Made by a program: the position numbers and the translations under genes. Positions 1-10,387 of a DNA stretch of 64,000 nt are shown here, piece after piece. Position 1 is the first letter of the stretch, and every line of letters begins with the position of its first letter. Under the pieces are notes generated by a model. That model made no database searches and was not told the DNA's origin. It was given only the letters and a program-made list of their open reading frames with translations. Source of the stretch: Hirudinaria manillensis (Eukaryota > Annelida > Clitellata > Hirudinida > Hirudinidae); the NCBI GenBank assembly GCA_034509925.1, contig CM067529.1, positions 7,727,501 through 7,791,500 on the forward strand, in the 5' to 3' direction.

Positions 1-1715
1 TTTTGTCACTCACTCGAATCAGAAACGATCCTACTGGCTTATTGGCTAAAAGTTTTTCTGAATCTTCTCTTGAAATGATACCTGTTCATGGCAAAAAAAA
101 ACTCATAAAAGTTAAAAAAAAAACAAACATTATAGCATACCAATACAATTAATACAACTACAAGTGAGATTAGAAAGAATCGAAGAAATAGAAAAAAAGG
201 ACGGAAACCGTAGTCACGGAGATCGAAACCCACCGTGGAACCACTCGGCGATTTGGCCGGTCGGGGGAACGGTTCCCGCTCCTCTGGGAACCTCGTGGTC
301 CTTGAACCACTTCACTATTGACACCCTGCTCTCAGGTTTTGCAAGAAATCCTAAATTCCTAAATGAAATTCTCTTATCAAGATTTAGCCACAACAATAAC
401 AACTTGGTAAACAGCACATAAGCACGAATCGATCTGATGTATCAAGGCATGCTCGTAGAGCATAATGACCGTACGTAGGTTCATTATGAATATTAAAGCT
501 TGAAATTTCAAGTAAATCAAAGCATTTCACCTGGAAGAAACTACTACAGGTGCACTGGGAGGAAGAAGCAAGTCTTTTGTCGAGTCTCGCATATCCAACG
601 TACTCTCACTTCTGCCTAATTCTCTCACTTTCTGCAACAAGAACTTCTTCTTTTCATCATGTTCCTTGATTAGAGACTCTGTCGGCATTTTGGCATATTT
701 ACATTAATTAATTAATAATCCTAAAATTAAACATAAAATCATATTTTTAATTAAAAGCTAAAAGGAGTTCCTAATGTGATTGCATTTCAAAAGAAATTTG
801 TAAAACCTTGTTCCTTCCAGTTACTTTCGATATTTTTTACGTCGTCGTCTGCTTCTTTAATTTTAATCGAAGGACTCTCGGGACCTGGAGAATCCGATGC
901 AAATTGGTTGCTTCCTTGTTTCTTAAGTGATGAATGAGGTGAATCCCCAACCTTAACATGATTTAAAACTTATTTCTATTCTAATATGAACATAGATTTT
1001 TAAAATACAAAATCAATATTAAAATTGGGTAAATTAATTATAAATCATTTTAACAAACCTTAATTCCAGACAAATGTTTTGGCTTAATATTTGGACTCGG
1101 TTTGCTATGAACATTCCCTTGGCTAATAATCGGGCTGGTTTTGATTGGCAATGCATCTTTTTGTAATTGTTCATTGATGATCGTGACTCGAGGTTTCTCA
1201 GAATTGTGCTCCAGTGCAAAACTCACTTTCAGCGTTCCTTTTAAGTTTACAATTTCATTTATTTCAAAATTACATATTTTAAACTAAATATACAATTAAA
1301 AACATTTTCCAACCAAGAAAGGTTCATATTTTGTGAGGTAAATACATAAGGTTATTACCTTTTGGTTTCCTAGGTTTTCTAGTAAAACTTGAAGGAAATT
1401 TTATATCCTTGTCTCCTATTTCATCTTCTTTCAGTTTCCATCTGCGTACTTGCTCCTTAAGAAATATTGAAAATTGATTGATTACTCGCCAATAACATCT
1501 TATCGATTGCTTAAGAGAAATTTATACGTAAATCTTATTCAAAATTGAGTGAAATGTTAATGAAATCACTCATAAATACTGAAAACGAATGAAATATTTC
1601 GTACAATAGATCCAACCTCTCGCATTTTAAAAAACAAAAGTTGCTTCTGTTCCTCATCTAACTCAGCTAAGAGTTCTGGCTCTATATACATCAACTCCAA
1701 AATCTTTTTCAGCAT
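1..1715 (-). CDS. SH2D4-like: SH2D4A/B-like SH2 adaptor, 5' seven exons (partial)
   Basis: Cytoplasmic adaptor of the SH2D4 family, which binds phosphotyrosine through a C-terminal SH2 domain. Coding exons on the minus strand: 1715-1617, 1455-1359, 1237-1059, 951-807, 678-531, 325-234 and 81 to beyond the edge. All have GT/AG borders and matching phases (0,1,0,1,2,1), giving about 280 residues so far. The start is the ATG at 1713-1715. Residues 1-45 ([19 protein letters not shown], then [13 protein letters not shown] and EQVRRWK) match the conserved SH2D4 N-terminus. Residues 46-250 are polar and probably disordered. The SH2 domain opens at WFHG (251-254) with ISRED following; FLIRVS (273-278) supplies the phosphotyrosine-binding Arg276. 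The remaining SH2 domain lies left of the window. Introns are 107-205 bp. The family assignment is firm; choice between 4A and 4B is not meaningful in an invertebrate. Confidence 0.85.
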
Positions 1716-2513
1716 TTTCTAAATCGAGACAATCACAGCGCCCAAGATACATCGAGTAGTTGCCTCAAAACGTAAACTTCCTATTGAGATTAGATGTAAC
1801 ACCTCGCGAAGGTAAGTCGTAACATGTGTGAGTTTTCCGAATTTGTTCAACGCTTGGAATTAAATTTTATCATCGAAAATGTTTGAAATAGTGGCCCGCT
1901 CTTACTAAGTGGCGAATTCGCAGATGTAAGATCTGGCCTCAACTGCACCAGATTTGTTGAAAACAAAAGATTTAAAGGAATTAAACATCGAAACGCTTAT
2001 ACGATAAAATTAATCCATATTAATTTGTTTAACAAAATATTAAGAATAATTGAAAAACAAGGATCGTCAGTCAACAATCTCCACCAGATATTATAATTTT
2101 CGTCACTATGGAGCCAATGTATTAAACTTTCTGAAATATGTATGTACATATGGCACATGTAAAATATGGCACCTCAATTGGAAATTATATTCGTTTCTGA
2201 ATAACCTGTATTAAATCGTTATTTTAACATTTTATAAATATTTTTATTAAACATTTATTTTTTCTCCGATTTTAGAAAAGTTTACGCAAAAGTATCTTGG
2301 AAGAATTTGTATTTGAATATAAGTTCAAAGGGACATCCTAAATTTTTTTTTATGAGTCGCTATTTCAAATGACTTTTGTCTTAAAAAAAAATTAGAAAGG
2401 ATTATCCGATTAATAATCGGAATGAAGATGCATTCGGAAGAATTGATCAAATTTAATGGTTTGTAAACCATGAATGTCTTTGGGCAAAGACGTAAAGGAC
2501 ACCCCCAAGCAAA
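1716..2513. other. Intergenic, no gene seen
   Basis: AT-rich sequence between the divergent SH2D4-like gene and the small plus-strand ORF. It should contain the SH2D4-like promoter. I see no conserved exon, RNA gene or clear element here. Confidence 0.4.
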
Positions 2514-2777
2514 ATGGCATTCTACCTTTCAAAGAAGTCTGCTTCGATCATCTTCCTCGGTCTGATTCAGTCGGTGCAATCCATCCATAACCTGGGTTCA
2601 AATGAATATTCCATGAATATTTCAAAGAATAATTTCTACGCTAATTTTAAAGTAATTTCTTGGTCTCGCCATTTCTGTCCAGGTGACACTCACAAAATGG
2701 TGCACACTTTCCTGGAAGGAAATAGATGGAAGGAGATAGATTTCCATAGATGTTGTCGACTTGCAGATCTGGACTAG
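2514..2777 (+). CDS. Small secreted protein, unknown family
   Basis: An uninterrupted 87-residue ORF with a true ATG. The first 23 or so residues look like a signal peptide: two lysines at 7-8, then a hydrophobic stretch (ASIIFLGLIQSV) and small residues near 20-23. The mature part has three cysteines: one in FCPGD and a CC pair near the C-terminus. It also contains the string VISWSRHFC, which resembles the WSxWS start of the TSP1-like exons at 4593-4754 and 22171-22326, but the later Arg/Cys pattern of TSP1 is absent. It could be a complete small secreted protein or the first exon of a longer gene. I do not recognise a family. Confidence 0.4.
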   Translation: MAFYLSKKSASIIFLGLIQSVQSIHNLGSNEYSMNISKNNFYANFKVISWSRHFCPGDTHKMVHTFLEGNRWKEIDFHRCCRLADLD

Positions 2778-2932
2778 ACGCAACCCCTCCATTACGAGCC
2801 TTGATTCAATCGAGTTTTAATCTTAACATTTTCTCCGGGTTGCTCATTTGCCGGTTGTCTAGGTTAATGGCCATTACCTAGATAGATGATTAAGACGGCG
2901 TTCCCGCGACGGGATTCGAAGACGTGCAGCCA

Positions 2933-3904
2933 TCATGATATAGTCGACTTTTCTTCCGGGAGAGTTATCTTCCTTAAATTGTCTGTTCTGTTGCAAAAAA
3001 TTTTTGATAGACATACAAAAGAGTCTTTCAGCTCTTGAACGCTGGAATATTGCGTGCCATTACAATATATTTTCCTGGCAAGCAATCCCCACACGTTTTC
3101 GATGGGGTTCAAGTCTGGGGAGCGAGATGGCAACTTGAGAACCTCCAAATTCCTTTCCTGGAAAAAAAGTTTGGTTGCTTTTGCCGTGTGTAGAGGGGCA
3201 TTGTCATGCTGGAAGATCACCCTTTCACTTCCAAATTTGTCACATAATGTGAACAAATGATGGTCCAGAGTTTCAACATATTTGGCAGAGTTTTGATTCC
3301 CCTCTAAGAACACAAGTTCGGAAGAACCTCGAGAGGAAATGGCAGCCCAGACCATCACTGAGCCACCTCCAAAATTTCTTTTAAAAAATGACTTTTTGCA
3401 TTTTCTGACATCGTGCCAATGAAATTTGAATCCATCTGGACCATCCAAGTTAAATTTTTTTTCATCTGAAAAAATTACGGACTTCCAGTTGGTGTCCAAA
3501 TCCAGCATCTCCTTTGCCCAGTTCAGTCGGAACTTCTTGTGGGCCTCCGTCAGAAGCGGCTTGTGCTGACGCTTAACAAACTTTAGAAAACCACTTCCAC
3601 GGAGACATCTCAATATTGTAGATCTACTGACATTTAGCTTTAAGCTATTTTTTAGGTCCTTTGTTGAACTGAGCCCCTTGGAAGCTTCGCGAAGGATGAC
3701 TCTTCTCTGACGTTCATCCAGGTTTTTTGGTCTTCCAGGGGAACAAATCGTTCCATAATTTTGAGGATCACTTAAAAAACGACTAATAACATTTCTAGAG
3801 CGATTCATCCTCCTAGAAATTTCAAAAATTGACAAATTCAAGTCTTTAAAGGCAAGAATTTGTCCTCTTTCAACATCGTTAAGTTGCTTTCCTAAACCCA
3901 TCAA
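2933..3904 (-). CDS. Tc1/mariner-superfamily transposase (Tc3-like)
   Basis: A 323-residue transposase that would bind the element's terminal repeats and catalyse cut-and-paste transposition at TA sites. Residues 1-110 hold the paired-type helix-turn-helix DNA-binding region with a GRPK linker (57-60). The DDE domain follows: D147 in FSDEKK, D234 in QHDNAPLH and E269 in SPDLNPIEN. The last pair is separated by 34 residues, so the triad is DD34E, the Tc1 pattern. There is no internal stop or frameshift. The last 25 residues after FVCLSKIF do not resemble the usual Tc1/Tc3 ending, so the C-terminus may be replaced or frameshifted. One candidate terminal repeat lies upstream at 4231-4261; I could not find its partner, so mobility is doubtful. 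Confidence 0.88.
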   Translation of the reverse strand: MMGLGKQLNDVERGQILAFKDLNLSIFEISRRMNRSRNVISRFLSDPQNYGTICSPGRPKNLDERQRRVILREASKGLSSTKDLKNSLKLNVSRSTILRCLRGSGFLKFVKRQHKPLLTEAHKKFRLNWAKEMLDLDTNWKSVIFSDEKKFNLDGPDGFKFHWHDVRKCKKSFFKRNFGGGSVMVWAAISSRGSSELVFLEGNQNSAKYVETLDHHLFTLCDKFGSERVIFQHDNAPLHTAKATKLFFQERNLEVLKLPSRSPDLNPIENVWGLLARKIYCNGTQYSSVQELKDSFVCLSKIFCNRTDNLRKITLPEEKSTIS

Positions 3905-4230
3905 TAATAACGTTACCTATCGATATTTTATTCTATAAACATGTTACTGACATCAAGTAATATATAAGGAGTCTTATTATGTTAATGAACTTTTATGAAA
4001 CCTGTAATAAAAATTTTTTTCCTCAACGGAAGAGACCCCACGCTCCATTGCGGAAACTCCGAGAAACAACATCAAAAGTGTTTCTTGGTGGATTCTCATC
4101 AATATTCAAATTTTAGTCTTAACTTTTATTGAATACTAATTAATTACTCTTTTGTGATCGCTAAAATCAGCATTTTGACCAAAGTTTACCGGTAATTTTA
4201 AAGATAGAGACAGAAAACTTGTGATTCTAG

Positions 4231-4261
4231 TACCTGTCCTATCTTTATGACGCGCACTGTA
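4231..4261 (-). repeat. Candidate Tc1/mariner terminal inverted repeat (one end only)
   Basis: Read on the minus strand this starts TACAGTGCGCGTCATAAAGA and continues into ATAGGACA. That is the typical outer end of Tc1/mariner elements, including the flanking TA target dinucleotide. It lies about 330 bp upstream of the transposase start, on the correct side. No matching inverted copy was found beyond the transposase 3' end (checked by eye down to about 2040). Confidence 0.5.
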
Positions 4262-4498
4262 TGTCACTCTAATCAAACTAGGATAGTTGTTGTTATCAGT
4301 CTTTTGATAACCGGAGGCCTGAATTTTTAAATTCACAAGTTTTGACGAAAGACATACTACAAGGCATGACTGTCTAAGTAAAAATATAAGTTTGAATTTT
4401 AATCGTATTTTCCCGGAGAAAAAATTGTTCAGCCGAAAATTCGGACAAATCTTCAGTCATGGAAGTCTCATTTCTTTCCATGTAATGTACGCTGATGG

Positions 4499-6430
4499 TC
4501 AACCATTTGACACTGTGCGGATGGGAATATAATGAACCAATAAGTGTCATTACTCGAATCATTAACTAATTAATCAATCAATCTAAATCTACCTGGATGA
4601 CAATCTAAGAGTTTGACTTGTAGTTTGGGACCCATGCAAGGTCTGACATTGTTGCATTTCTTCGTTCTGAAGACAACTCTAGTTACGTTAGCTACGTCGC
4701 AATCCTTTGGGAAACTCCACGGTGACCAAGTAATTAGGATTGGTCTATTAGTGACTGGGAAATGAATTATGCTGAATTACGCTTTGATAAAATAATACTT
4801 TAATTAAATATCTGGGCTTACTTCCCCAATCTGAATGCATGAGGTTGAAGTCAAATGCCATCCAACGAAATTTTTCTTCTCCTGCAAATCGATAGTTCTC
4901 CTTGTACTGGGTTATTTAACCATTTTAATGTTTTAATGTTTACAACTCACTAATTAACTCCTACATCCAATGAATTTTTGCAAGGCATTAAAACAGGGAT
5001 GTCCAAATTGCGGCCCAGCGATCCCTTTTAACTGGCCCGCCACAACTTAGCGGCTCAACTACATTATTTTTGCCGTGCAACATTATTTACCAACTGCATT
5101 ATTTTGAAATAAACTGCCAACCGTTTTTGTTCTAAAATAATCCATTTCATGAAAAATATTGATGTAAGCTGATTGATTTATGTTACTTAAATAAAATAGC
5201 TGAGGTAATACGTACTTCACCTCGAGTGAGTGGCCCTTCTGTATTTGTGTATTTTACTACATATGGCCCTTTGTGAAAAGTTTGGACACCCCTGTGTTAA
5301 ACCAAGTCATTCAACATAACAAATAATTAAGTTATTTTTGTTTCTGAGACTGCGAATTACCAAAAAACCCCAAAAGTTGTTGAGGCTTAACATTCAACAA
5401 AATTGTCCCTCCATAATTTTTGACGAAATGGCAAGTCTCGCATGAACAATATGTTGCCCTGTAGATCTTTGAATATTAGAGAGTTAAAAAAAATCCTATT
5501 CATAGCACAATATCCAGTTTTCTCATAAACTCATTCAATATATTCCAGAACTCGAGGCTGTAGTCACAAACTTAAAACAAATTCCGATGTAAGACCTCAA
5601 AGAACTTTTTCTGCAAACGTCATTTGTTAGAATTCTCGGACGATATTGTGAACTGTGACATAGTGAGGATACTTGGTGTCCGGGTCAAAACTCCCAAATT
5701 TTCTGACTCCAGGCTGACCGTCTCAGTATCACTTGGTAGCATCGACAGCAGCATCTTACAATCACTTTATATCAGTGCACAGTTCTTCCCTCGTCAACAT
5801 CAGTGATATAAAAGTTTATAAAATCTAAGCACTTTTAACGAAGAACATGCTGGACATCCAAATATTCGCTCCTAAGAATTTATTTGCAGTTGAATCATTT
5901 AATCTCAAGCACGACTGCAATCTTGTAACAACCATGTAGCAAAACAGTTGCGTTGGTCAAAACGGTTTAGTTTGTATTGTGTTACTTAGAGGTTAAGTGT
6001 GCGTTCCAGTTTTCATTAATGGGTTCAAATATGTAATCCAACAAATCCATCATTGACATTCTGACCTCCTTTGGTGCCCTCAGTCACCTCTTCACGGAGA
6101 CTAATGCACCCCACACCCCTTCGTTATGCCGCTGTTGTGAACTCAACTGTAACCCGCTTCAACTCGGCAATTCGTAAACTTAATTTAAATCGATACTTCA
6201 GACACAAAGAAATGCGATGAAAATTTCTTTTTAATTTCTGTTGGTTGCACTGAAGTGTCGCTCTACTACGCTATTCTATTTGTTAACATAATCATTGTCG
6301 GTCATGCAAGTGATTAACAGCCCTTTGACCTTTGAATAAATAAAATAAAATAAATAAATAAATAAAATTTACCTTTCTTTCTATGCACTATCGACGCGAG
6401 CAAGAGAAATGCAAATAATCGCAAGAGCAT
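4499..6430 (-). CDS. Secreted TSP1-like protein (multi-exon, model incomplete)
   Basis: Exons recognised on the minus strand: 6430-6373 encodes a 19-residue signal peptide (MLLRLFAFLLLAS...) and ends at a GTAAAT donor in phase 1. Exon 5466-5361 carries a C-rich segment (YCSCETCHF) and exits in phase 1. Exon 4881-4822 is 60 nt, phase 1-1. Exon 4754-4593 is 162 nt, phase 1-1, and encodes a TSP1-like unit with ITWSPWS, then cysteines and TRVVFRTKKC. A short final exon at 4512-4499 would add VSNG and a stop; this is tentative. The connection between the signal exon and 5466 is unresolved (phase 1 exit against phase 0 entry), so an exon is missing or broken there. Exons 4881-4822 and 4754-4593 match the exons at 22446-22387 and 22326-22171 in length class, phase and protein. 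TSP1 modules are extracellular adhesion modules. Confidence 0.55.
4994..5294. mobile_element. hAT-type non-autonomous element (MITE)
   Basis: The left end reads CAGGGATGTCCAAATTGCGG and the right end, inverted, reads CAGGGGTGTCCAAACTTTTC. These are imperfect terminal inverted repeats of hAT type. The flanking 8-mers cattaaaa and tgttaaac agree at positions 3-7 (TTAAA), a decayed 8-bp target duplication. There is no coding capacity. It sits in the intron between exons 5361-5466 and 4822-4881 of the TSP1-like gene. Confidence 0.75.
5600..5800 (-). pseudogene. Possible decayed TSP1-like exon
   Basis: On the minus strand the DNA shares the 15-mer GGTCAGCCTGGAGTC with the TSP1-like exon at 22171-22326. 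One frame reads VILRRSAWSQKIWEF before a stop, compared with LLISWSAWSLP in the intact unit. All three minus frames are open for short distances, so no coding frame can be chosen. It may be the first half of a TSP1-like unit whose second half is exon 5466-5361. Confidence 0.3.
6306..6366 (+). repeat. (TAAA)n tail, probable LINE/SINE 3' end
   Basis: A short non-repetitive lead (CCCTTTGACCTTTGAATAAA) runs into tandem AAATAAAT units. This structure is typical of the 3' tail of non-LTR elements. It lies in intron 1 of the TSP1-like gene, ending a few bases from the donor of the signal-peptide exon. Confidence 0.45.
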
Positions 6431-7770
6431 TAAGAACCAAAATACTGAATTCTATACTCTAAACTTTAAAATCGTCATCAAAACAAATTCTTTTGCGTCT
6501 TAGGAGACTTTTTATGAAATTAATGAAACAGAATATTAAAATTGCAAACAATTATAAAGTTATATTGCTTTTTTTTTTAATTTTTGAATTTATGAAATAA
6601 ATTTATTTTTTAAACAATTTGCTGATTTGCATTTTGATTTGTATTTGGTTTTATTGAAAAAATAAATCATTTGCGTCATAGTACATCATAGTTGACGTCC
6701 AAACTGCCATCATACCTTGACAGCTAGACAAAGAGGGAAGCGTAGGAACTCACTGCAATTATTAAACATTTATTCCAGTTTATTAATGTAACAGTAACAC
6801 GTCTAAGTTTCTTAACAGATCGGCTTTTAAGAATTCGCAAATGAACTGGTTGATTGGCATTTAAAAAATGTCTAAAGTAATTAATTTTTCGTGAGTTTCT
6901 AACTTGATGTGATCACCATTATTATGTGGTGACCATCATTATACATGTACGTATGCTTTTACTAAGATATCACTCTCCTGATTTCAATGATTCCCTTTGA
7001 GATCTAAACGATGTTGTATCATTTTCATTTCCTAAGATTCGAACATTCTGCATCACAGATATGTTTTTCGTGCAACTATTTCAAATAAGCTCGTGTTTTA
7101 AATTCCAAACCTTCTATTCTCAATCTTACTGACAGCGTGTGCCAGACACAAGACCAAACAATTGTCACGCATTTAGGTAAAAAAAAAACTAAACTTCATT
7201 GGTGCCTTGTAGCGGCACCACAATCCGCTAGGTGCTTAATTGTTCGGATTCAAAAGAGAGTCCTAACATGAGTTTTTATATCTCGATAATAAAATAAAAA
7301 TCTATTAAAATAAGAATCTTTTTGTTTTCTTTAATAAAAGTAAAAATAAAAATAATGCGGGCAAACAAATGTCATGTAAGGATAAGCATTCAATTTATGA
7401 TGATTTATTTAAAAACGGAATTACGGAATTAAAATTAATTACGGAAGCAATCAATTGAAACTTTTTTTTTAAGAGTTGAGATGTTAAATAAGCCATGGAT
7501 AATATGGAGTCTAATATTAGTTGCTTTTAGATTATTAATATAATATAATAGTTACGCCTATATTTTTCTTAACAGATCAGCTTTTAAGAAGGCCTAAATG
7601 AAGTGTCGTCAGTTATTAAAAGATATTAATATTTTAATTGAATAAAAATTCAATTCTTCAGAAAAAGTTTTACATTTTGTCTTGTCTCTTCACGACATTT
7701 TATCTCACTTGGCGTTGTTATTTTGTTTTTCATTGATTTCTAGTCAATGTATTAAATTAAATTATATTAT
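6431..7770. other. Intergenic, AT-rich, no gene seen
   Basis: No coding exon could be supported. It contains one member of a 21-bp direct repeat (6811-6831) whose second member is at 7568-7588 with one mismatch (CTTAACAGATCRGCTTTTAA plus G). The flanks are also partly similar. They may be ends of an old repeat element. Confidence 0.35.
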
Positions 7771-7899
7771 GTTATGTTATGTTATGTTATGTTATGTTAT
7801 GTTATGTTATGTTATGTTATGTTATGTTATGTTATGTTATGTTATGTTATGTTATGTTATGTTATGTTATGTTATGTTATGTTATGTTATGTTATGTTA
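7771..7899 (+). repeat. (GTTAT)25 microsatellite
   Basis: Twenty-five perfect GTTAT units run from 7771 to 7895, followed by GTTAC. The long open frame across it is a by-product of the 5-bp period lacking stops. Confidence 0.97.
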
Positions 7900-8129
7900 C
7901 ATCGTGATTTGTATTGTATTAATCTATTGTAGAAGAATCAGAAGCTTTAGAACCCTTACCTCTGTCATTATAATCCTTGGCTATGGCTTAAAAAATACCA
8001 TCTCACCACCATTCATCATCAACCATTTCACTCAATAACTTCAATAATCACCTCGTAATCATTCAAGCTTTCCCTTATATTTTTGAAAACGACCATAATT
8101 AATAATTACTGTTCAAATTTGTGCAAATG

Positions 8130-8216
8130 ATCGTGAGCTGTATAATCCTCTACAATTTGGCTTTGTCAAATAAAATAAATAAATAAAATAAATAAATAAA
8201 CAGACAAACAAACAAA

Positions 8217-8247
<31 letters not shown>

Positions 8248-8248
8248 A
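8130..8248 (+). repeat. (TAAA)n/(CAAA)n tail, probable LINE/SINE 3' end
   Basis: The lead sequence ends in TTTGGCTTTGTCAAATAAAA and is followed by about 75 bp of AAAT units, with a short interruption of CAAA units. It looks like a second copy of the kind of tail seen at 6306-6366. Confidence 0.5.
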
Positions 8249-8735
8249 ACACCTACGCATATGTAAAAATTGCTTTCACCAGTCTGATCAGTTTTTAAAT
8301 CTTACATACCCCAATGACCAGAACAGCTTGGTATTATGACATTCATGTCTAGTAATCATTGTAATAATTATAATGTGCAACATAATATCATAATAATAAG
8401 AGTTAATATATTTATTGGAGATCATTAGGGTTCGTTGCGCTGACTGATTGCGGCACATTTAGTTAAGAATTTGAGCAATTGAAATGTGCTCTTAAATAAT
8501 AGTTTTATTGTTATTTATTCTTACAGAAAACCTCCACGAAATACATACAAATAATTTTAAAATTGAGCAAAAATACAAATATACATGAATGAATTCAGCA
8601 AGATTTTAAGGACGTGGTCATTTTATATTATATTATTCTATGGTTGAATCAGTTTTCAGACGAATTGAGCAAATAATTGATCGAACGAATAAAAACATAT
8701 TATGTAGATAACCACGAGGAAAGCAGGCGAGATCA

Positions 8736-9026
8736 TTAGAAATGAACATCTACGAGTGAGGCATTTTTCGAATGTGGAATGTTGGGCGAACAAAAGAGGT
8801 CTTTGTCCAAGATGACAAGATTAGTTTTAGCCTGTAGAAGGTTCGAACAGTTCAAAGATCGAATACTTTTGAATTTGTAATTTATTATTACATTGTCAAG
8901 GGTGAAATCATCAGCGAAAACATTAGGCCCTTTCAGCAGAAAGCAAAACCATTCGTTCACGTTCAGAACATGCCAGGTTAGATAATGATAAAAGCACCTC
9001 GCACCGTTGCATTGATATGAACTCTA
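8736..9026 (-). CDS. Unassigned open reading frame, possible terminal exon
   Basis: An open frame of about 94 residues runs from a possible acceptor (ATTAG at about 9026) to a TAA at 8736. A TACTAAC-like branch point lies just upstream. The translation has four cysteines and strings such as NEWFCFLLKGP and ADDFTLDNVIINY. I do not recognise a family. The obvious upstream donor (GTAATT near 9075) does not join in frame with a long exon, so this is weak. Confidence 0.2.
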
Positions 9027-9258
9027 ATGAACTCGTTAGTAAAATTATTAAAATATCGTAATAAATTATTAAAATTACCTTCGAGTAGGACCGTCGCTAG
9101 AGGGTTGCGAGGGTACGGGGAATTTAGCTTAATTAGTGCCACTGTTTTTAATAAACAAAGCCATAAGATTGAATGATAATAATTAACAAGTAACAATTAA
9201 GACCTCATTAAGTTTGCCTGATCGTTACAATCCTTACTTTTTTCCAGCGATATCGTAA

Positions 9259-9308
9259 TAATCATCATCATCATCATCGTCACCATCATTAAAGGTCATC
9301 ATCATCAT
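9259..9308 (+). repeat. (ATC)n microsatellite
   Basis: Imperfect runs of ATC/TCA units with a short interruption (CACC and TTAAAGG). It is low-complexity sequence. Confidence 0.8.
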
Positions 9309-9445
9309 GTTACACTTGTGCAATAAATAATGAGAAATGTGATTTGAACACTTGCACTCACAGGACAATAGTCTTAATGGAAAAAATATCGCGTGCTTGG
9401 ACGATGTTCCCGCTTGAAAGAGTTTCTCTTATCGAGTTCGTTGTT

Positions 9446-9770
9446 TTGTTTTTTTTTATTTTATTTATTTATTTTTATAAACAAAATGAAGGGTCATCCG
9501 ATGACCACTTACACATTTTGTAATAGCATTAGACAACAGAAAATAGAGTGAAACAGAAACAAGCGACATTGTCAACAGAAAATCAAGTTCACTTAATGGA
9601 GAGGTAGTTATTGAGGTTTAAGAATGACACGCACGATTGGAAGCGAGAAAGTGTCGAGGAGTTAATGACGTATGGTAGTGATGACAATATCATATGATAG
9701 TGAGTTCCAGGGTTTGGCAATTCGGTTGATGAAGAAATATTGTGTTTTAGTCAGATTTTTTGTTATGGTC
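9446..9770 (-). pseudogene. LINE 3' remnant (Jockey/CR1-like RT C-terminus)
   Basis: On the minus strand, about 9770-9690 translates to QYFFINRIAKPWNSLSYDIV. This matches the conserved C-terminal block of non-LTR retrotransposon polymerases, usually F..R....WN.LP..VV. Stops follow, then a decayed region, and the element ends in an AAATAAAT tail (9446-9480). It is 5' truncated and non-functional. Confidence 0.65.
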
Positions 9771-10360
9771 GTCATAAATACACACATAAATAAATAAATA
9801 ACATTTATTCATTCGAGACTAACAATTAACTACGAAACTATGCGGTAATCAATGAAATATCGGCTAAAATTCGACTTGATCCTTATTAACGCCTGCCAGA
9901 TCTTTTTATAATAATTACATCGTACGATCGTCATCAGGATTTGTCGATAAAGCAATCAATTTAGCAAACGGACTTGTGGGTCTTTATCGATTTATTATGT
10001 TTATTATGCTTGGTTTTTTTTTCGCATCGAAGATTAGGGAAACTTATTTATATAAACGAAGCCTTTTCAGTGTGTGGGCTCCGAAAACCAACGACTGTCT
10101 AACTTTCAATCAAGTTCCTAAAAAGGTGATTGAAACTCAAACCAATTCCTTATGTTTGAAACTTGGATCTAATCAATGGGCCTGTGAAGAGCATTCACTG
10201 CTAATCGTTCAGAGTAATGTCGCTAGCTACTACTAGTTATTCTTAGTGCCATTGAAATATTATTTCATTCACCAATTGCTGTCCGAGCACTTAATTAGCG
10301 CCGTATAAGTTACTGATACTCAGATGAAACCTCGGAGAATCAACTGAGAGGAAGTTGAAT
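9771..10360. other. Upstream region of the receptor gene
   Basis: It holds a short TAAA run (9788-9803) and no supportable exon. The proximal promoter of the gene starting at 10388 should be here. TATA is not evident at a useful distance. Confidence 0.3.
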
Positions 10361-10381
10361 ATGGATGTTCGAGTTGGATGA
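10361..10381 (+). promoter_or_regulatory. Possible upstream ORF in the 5' leader
   Basis: ATG GAT GTT CGA GTT GGA TGA lies 6 bp before the start codon of the receptor gene. If it is in the mRNA leader, it would lower initiation at the main ATG. The transcription start is unknown. Confidence 0.3.
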
Positions 10382-10387
10382 ATAAAT

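Noticed and set aside
4374..4562. 62-codon minus-strand frame as the last exon of the first TSP1-like gene
   Set aside because: No acceptor gives the required phase 1 entry into this frame. The short exon at 4512-4499 fits better, but is itself unproven.
5624..5806. 60-codon plus-strand frame
   Set aside because: It lies opposite a decayed TSP1-like exon and has no codon or domain support.
7682..8038. 118-codon plus-strand frame with YVMLC repeats
   Set aside because: It begins at a TTG and is a read-through of the GTTAT microsatellite.
9976..10236. 86-codon plus-strand frame before the receptor gene
   Set aside because: It starts at GTG, its hydrophobic start comes from a T-rich run, and it has no splice signal that joins in phase with exon 1 at 10388.
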